Positions 61,604 through 64,000 of a stretch of DNA of 64,000 nucleotides are shown here, in pieces. How positions within the stretch are numbered: the first letter of the stretch is position 1; each line of letters opens with the position of its first letter. Below the pieces are notes generated by a model. That model ran no database searches, was not told the DNA's origin, and saw only the letters and a program-made list of their open reading frames with translations. The DNA comes from Aquimarina atlantica (GTDB taxonomy: Bacteria; Bacteroidota; Bacteroidia; Flavobacteriales; Flavobacteriaceae): contig NZ_AQRA01000006.1 of the NCBI RefSeq assembly GCF_000626715.1, forward strand, positions 248,001 to 312,000, in the 5' to 3' direction. The position numbers and the translations under genes are program-made.

Positions 61604-62080
61604 ATGAAAATTGAATTACTATCTATTTTTGATGGATTATTTAGTGTAAATACTAAAGAAAAGAAGCATGAAACGAGTACTTCCAAAATTTTTATGACTG
61701 ATACGCATACTAATTCTGGCAGAACCTTGATGATCGAAGAAGAAGATTATTCAGTTTGGGCATATCTCTTGAGTACAGATAAAGAAGATATTGATTTTGA
61801 TGGCTTTCTATGTGCAGTAATTGATCCGAGATTTTCTGATGTAAAATTGTATAAGAACATTCGGGAAAGAAGAGATGCACCATTACCAGCCTTATATGCT
61901 AATCGATATAGTTATGTTAAAAATCTTAAAAAGAAAGATATAAAAATACGTTGGCAAGAAGAGTATGTAACCATATTCATAAAGAAAAAAGTATATCTTG
62001 TTATGGATCTAAATACAAGAACCAGCTATTCAAAAGGATTAGCAAATGATTGTGACTACGGAAAACAACTAAAAAGCTAA
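61604..62080 (+). CDS. Hypothetical cytosolic protein
   Basis: 158 aa, no signal peptide or membrane helix. Sequence starts MKIELLSIFDGLFSVNTKEK and has a compact strand-rich middle (TLMIEEEDYSVWAYLLST, LCAVIDPRFSDVKLY, DIKIRWQEEYVTIFIKKKVY). Typical globular composition with an ordinary ATG start. No family recognised. Flanked by 450-bp and 250-bp gaps, so it is monocistronic. Confidence 0.65.
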   Translation: MKIELLSIFDGLFSVNTKEKKHETSTSKIFMTDTHTNSGRTLMIEEEDYSVWAYLLSTDKEDIDFDGFLCAVIDPRFSDVKLYKNIRERRDAPLPALYANRYSYVKNLKKKDIKIRWQEEYVTIFIKKKVYLVMDLNTRTSYSKGLANDCDYGKQLKS

Positions 62081-62332
62081 GAAGCGAGGATATAACCCAT
62101 AACCTTCTCTCAACAACATCTATTTCTCGATGAAATACAAATATTTAACTTTCGACAGAATGTCGAAACAGATATTTAATATAGAGGTGTGATCTTACCG
62201 TTCAGCAAAAATATTTAACTGCAAGAGTATGATTGTGTTACCTTGGTTCATAGAACAGAATTAATGACTGTTAATAGTAACCATGAGATAGCATAAGGTA
62301 TTTTACTTTTTATCAGTTAAAAATCAAAAATA

Positions 62333-63244
62333 ATGAACAGGAAGATCTTGCTTATAATTAGTTTTTTATCTATTAACCATATATTTTCTCAACAAATACC
62401 AGATACGACCTATAGTCCAGAGATAACCACAAAAATGTATCCTAAAAAATCGGGTACTACGATTTATATAGATCAGGGACATCGTAATTTTCATACAAAA
62501 AACAATAGGTTTTTACCTTTTGCAAAATTAGTGTTAGAAGATGGCTATAAAGTCGATGGTTTTGACGGGAAATTTGAAAAAGATAAGCTAAAAGACCTAA
62601 AGATATTAGTGATCTCTAATGCGTTATCAGAAAATAGCAGACCTCCTTTTGTTGCTCCCACAGAGAGTGCTTTTTCAACAAATGAAATAAATACTATAAA
62701 AGAATGGGTTAAAAATGGAGGCTCTCTTTTTTTGATCGCAGATCATATGCCTTTTGCTGGTGCTTCTGCAAATCTAGCAAAAGCTTTTGGTTTTACATTT
62801 TATGACAGCTTTGTAATGGACGCAGATGACAAAGGAATTTTTGACTTTTCCCGAAAAAATAAAATGCTCGGCAATCATGTAATAACAAATGGTAGAAATC
62901 ATCAGGAACGCGTACACAAAATAAGAACCTTTACCGGGCAAGGGTTTAAGATACCTAAAAAAGCCTATTCTATTTTAAATTTAAAAAAAGAATATACTGT
63001 CTTCATTACAGATACAATGTGGGTTTTTAATGAGAAAACTCCAAGAATCTCTGCAGAGAATTTATCTCAGGGTGCTGTTTTAGAATACGGAAAAGGCAGA
63101 ATAGCTGTATTTGGAGAAGCAGCCATGTTTACTGCTCAACTTGCAGGTAGAGATAGGGTTAAGGTTGGGATGAATGCTGCAGAAGCTACCGAAAATTATC
63201 AGTTGTTGCTTAATCTAATACATTGGTTAGATAGGAAGTATTAA
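62333..63244 (+). CDS. Secreted DUF4350-domain protein (glutamine amidotransferase-like fold)
   Basis: 303 aa. Signal peptide (ILLIISFLSINHIFSQQ). The DUF4350/GATase-like domain is seen in IYIDQGHRNFHTKNNRFLPF, LKILVISNALSENSRPPF, TIKEWVKNGGSLFLIADHMP and GKGRIAVFGEAAMFTAQLAG. The nucleophile Cys of true amidotransferases is absent at the elbow, so the domain probably binds rather than catalyses. Role unknown; the neighbouring gene is also secreted. Confidence 0.85.
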   Translation: MNRKILLIISFLSINHIFSQQIPDTTYSPEITTKMYPKKSGTTIYIDQGHRNFHTKNNRFLPFAKLVLEDGYKVDGFDGKFEKDKLKDLKILVISNALSENSRPPFVAPTESAFSTNEINTIKEWVKNGGSLFLIADHMPFAGASANLAKAFGFTFYDSFVMDADDKGIFDFSRKNKMLGNHVITNGRNHQERVHKIRTFTGQGFKIPKKAYSILNLKKEYTVFITDTMWVFNEKTPRISAENLSQGAVLEYGKGRIAVFGEAAMFTAQLAGRDRVKVGMNAAEATENYQLLLNLIHWLDRKY

Positions 63245-63296
63245 TCTAACCACATGAAATATCACTATGTAAAAAACACTAAAAAAAGATGTACTC

Positions 63297-64000
63297 ATGA
63301 AAAACACACAGCAAAACAACCTGTTTTTGATAACTTCATTTTTGTTACTAGCAGTGTTGCATTTTCCTAAATCCAGCGCTCAGCACACTACAACAGAACA
63401 ATATTTTAGGCACATGAGATATAATCATGTATCACCACATGTAAGAATTCACGGAATCCATGAAATAAATCAGCAAGAAGCTCAACGTACTTCTCATTAT
63501 GTTTTTAAATACAATGAAAAAAAACAATTGATAGAGATTATTAACTATCATTATCACGATCAAAGAAAACACCCCTTAGCAACAATTGGGGCGCATAAAA
63601 CGGTTTTTGAATACACTAATAGTGAAGAGACTCGCATTTTTTTTGATAAAAAAGGAAATCGAATGACTAATGATCGCGAAGTCTATAAAGAAGTATATCA
63701 ATATGATAAAAATGGATTTATAAATGCACTTGATTTTTATGATTTGAACGATGATCCTATGGAGTCTAATTGGAAGATTGCGAATTATCGATGGTCGAAA
63801 AACAAAAAAATGGTTGTAGAAAAGCGGTATGATCTACAAAGTAAGCCAGTTAATATTTCACCATACTTTGAATTTGGGATAACAGGAATTTTATATAGAA
63901 AAGACGGATCTCCAAAAGCTAATTATAACCTTAATGAGAAGTTAGAAGTTCAAGAAAACTCGATAGGAATAGCGTCTTACGAAGATACTTATGATGAATA
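63297..64000 (+). CDS. Secreted protein of unknown function, 3' truncated by window edge
   Basis: ATG at 63297; the frame is open to the last base (234 codons seen). Signal peptide (NLFLITSFLLLAVLHFPKSS then AQ). The mature part has repeating tyrosine-rich strands (SHYVFKYNEKKQLIEIINYH, VYKEVYQYDKNGFINALDFY), a YD/MORN-like pattern of Y-x-Y-x-x-x-G/K-x-L/I common in surface proteins. The start lies 52 nt after the DUF4350 stop, perhaps co-transcribed. Too incomplete for a family call. Confidence 0.65.
   Translation, partial: MKNTQQNNLFLITSFLLLAVLHFPKSSAQHTTTEQYFRHMRYNHVSPHVRIHGIHEINQQEAQRTSHYVFKYNEKKQLIEIINYHYHDQRKHPLATIGAHKTVFEYTNSEETRIFFDKKGNRMTNDREVYKEVYQYDKNGFINALDFYDLNDDPMESNWKIANYRWSKNKKMVVEKRYDLQSKPVNISPYFEFGITGILYRKDGSPKANYNLNEKLEVQENSIGIASYEDTYDE

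Noticed and set aside
1..64000. CRISPR arrays, tRNA, rRNA or prophage
   Set aside because: No regularly spaced repeats with unique spacers, no cloverleaf or rRNA signature, no phage structural genes were seen by reading; a covariance or profile scan was not possible.

Overview
The window is AT-rich chromosomal DNA from a member of the Bacteroidota, most likely a marine Flavobacteriaceae of the Aquimarina type. The genus is a guess from gene content, not a proven assignment. Pointers are the TAnnTTTG-type promoters (for example TATATTTG at 40662 with TTTG 19 nt upstream), the long form of NusB, a PUR/DUF3276 protein, leucine dehydrogenase next to NusB, DUF1573 and YajC, a hybrid two-component system with an AraC output domain, DUF4856/imelysin/HTTM/TonB-receptor genes, and many secreted proteins with signal peptides ending in AQ or SQ. 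I see no rRNA, tRNA, CRISPR array or prophage.

Layout. 1-1336: the end of an ECF sigma factor gene overlapping a membrane-anchored anti-sigma/TPR gene. 1432-1650: a small double-glycine-leader peptide on the minus strand. 1897-8335: a cyclophilin-FKBP fusion, a secreted unknown, a BstA/YfiT-like DinB protein, a GNAT, a thioredoxin-fold protein and a large M14 peptidase. 8439-17030: housekeeping genes (PUR protein, ABC exporter, leucine dehydrogenase, NusB, DUF1573, YajC, PepT, PyrD, LysE).

17031-18563 is a 1.5 kb accessory stretch without an intact large gene. It holds a MITE-like element splitting a gene remnant, a 56-bp direct repeat, an HU-like mini-ORF with a strong terminator, short tandem repeats and a perfect 15-bp palindrome. 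It leads into a two-gene RHS locus (18564-26346), then very AT-rich small orphan genes (26352-28437), a duplicated gene fragment, a decayed M15-peptidase gene and a complete IS3-family element (29030-30442) with a recognisable -1 frameshift site.

30584-35913 is a six-gene minus-strand operon of envelope proteins (beta-barrel, TapB-like, two lipoproteins including a Kelch-like one, OmpA-like, small secreted). It faces a hybrid histidine kinase/response regulator/AraC protein at 36505-39534; the gap holds three copies of a 16-bp motif and a palindrome that look like operators. After HMG-CoA lyase, 40710-51900 is a metal and redox region: DUF4856, imelysin, HTTM and TonB receptor (iron uptake), PAS protein, ferritin, a tiny Cys/Lys-rich peptide, then thioredoxin, ApbE flavin transferase, DUF4266 lipoprotein and DUF3570 barrel.

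52035-64000 holds an AraC-Ogt fusion, a DUF1203 protein, two tandem small secreted paralogues, two tandem YciI/DGPF proteins overlapping into an ECF42-like sigma factor, the DUF2339/DUF3999 pair, an unknown, a DUF4350 protein and a truncated secreted protein at the right edge. The most promising less-described parts are the RHS tail with its small-gene array, the Cys-rich peptide/thioredoxin/ApbE/DUF4266/DUF3570 block, the double-glycine peptide, and the operator-like repeats before the hybrid regulator.
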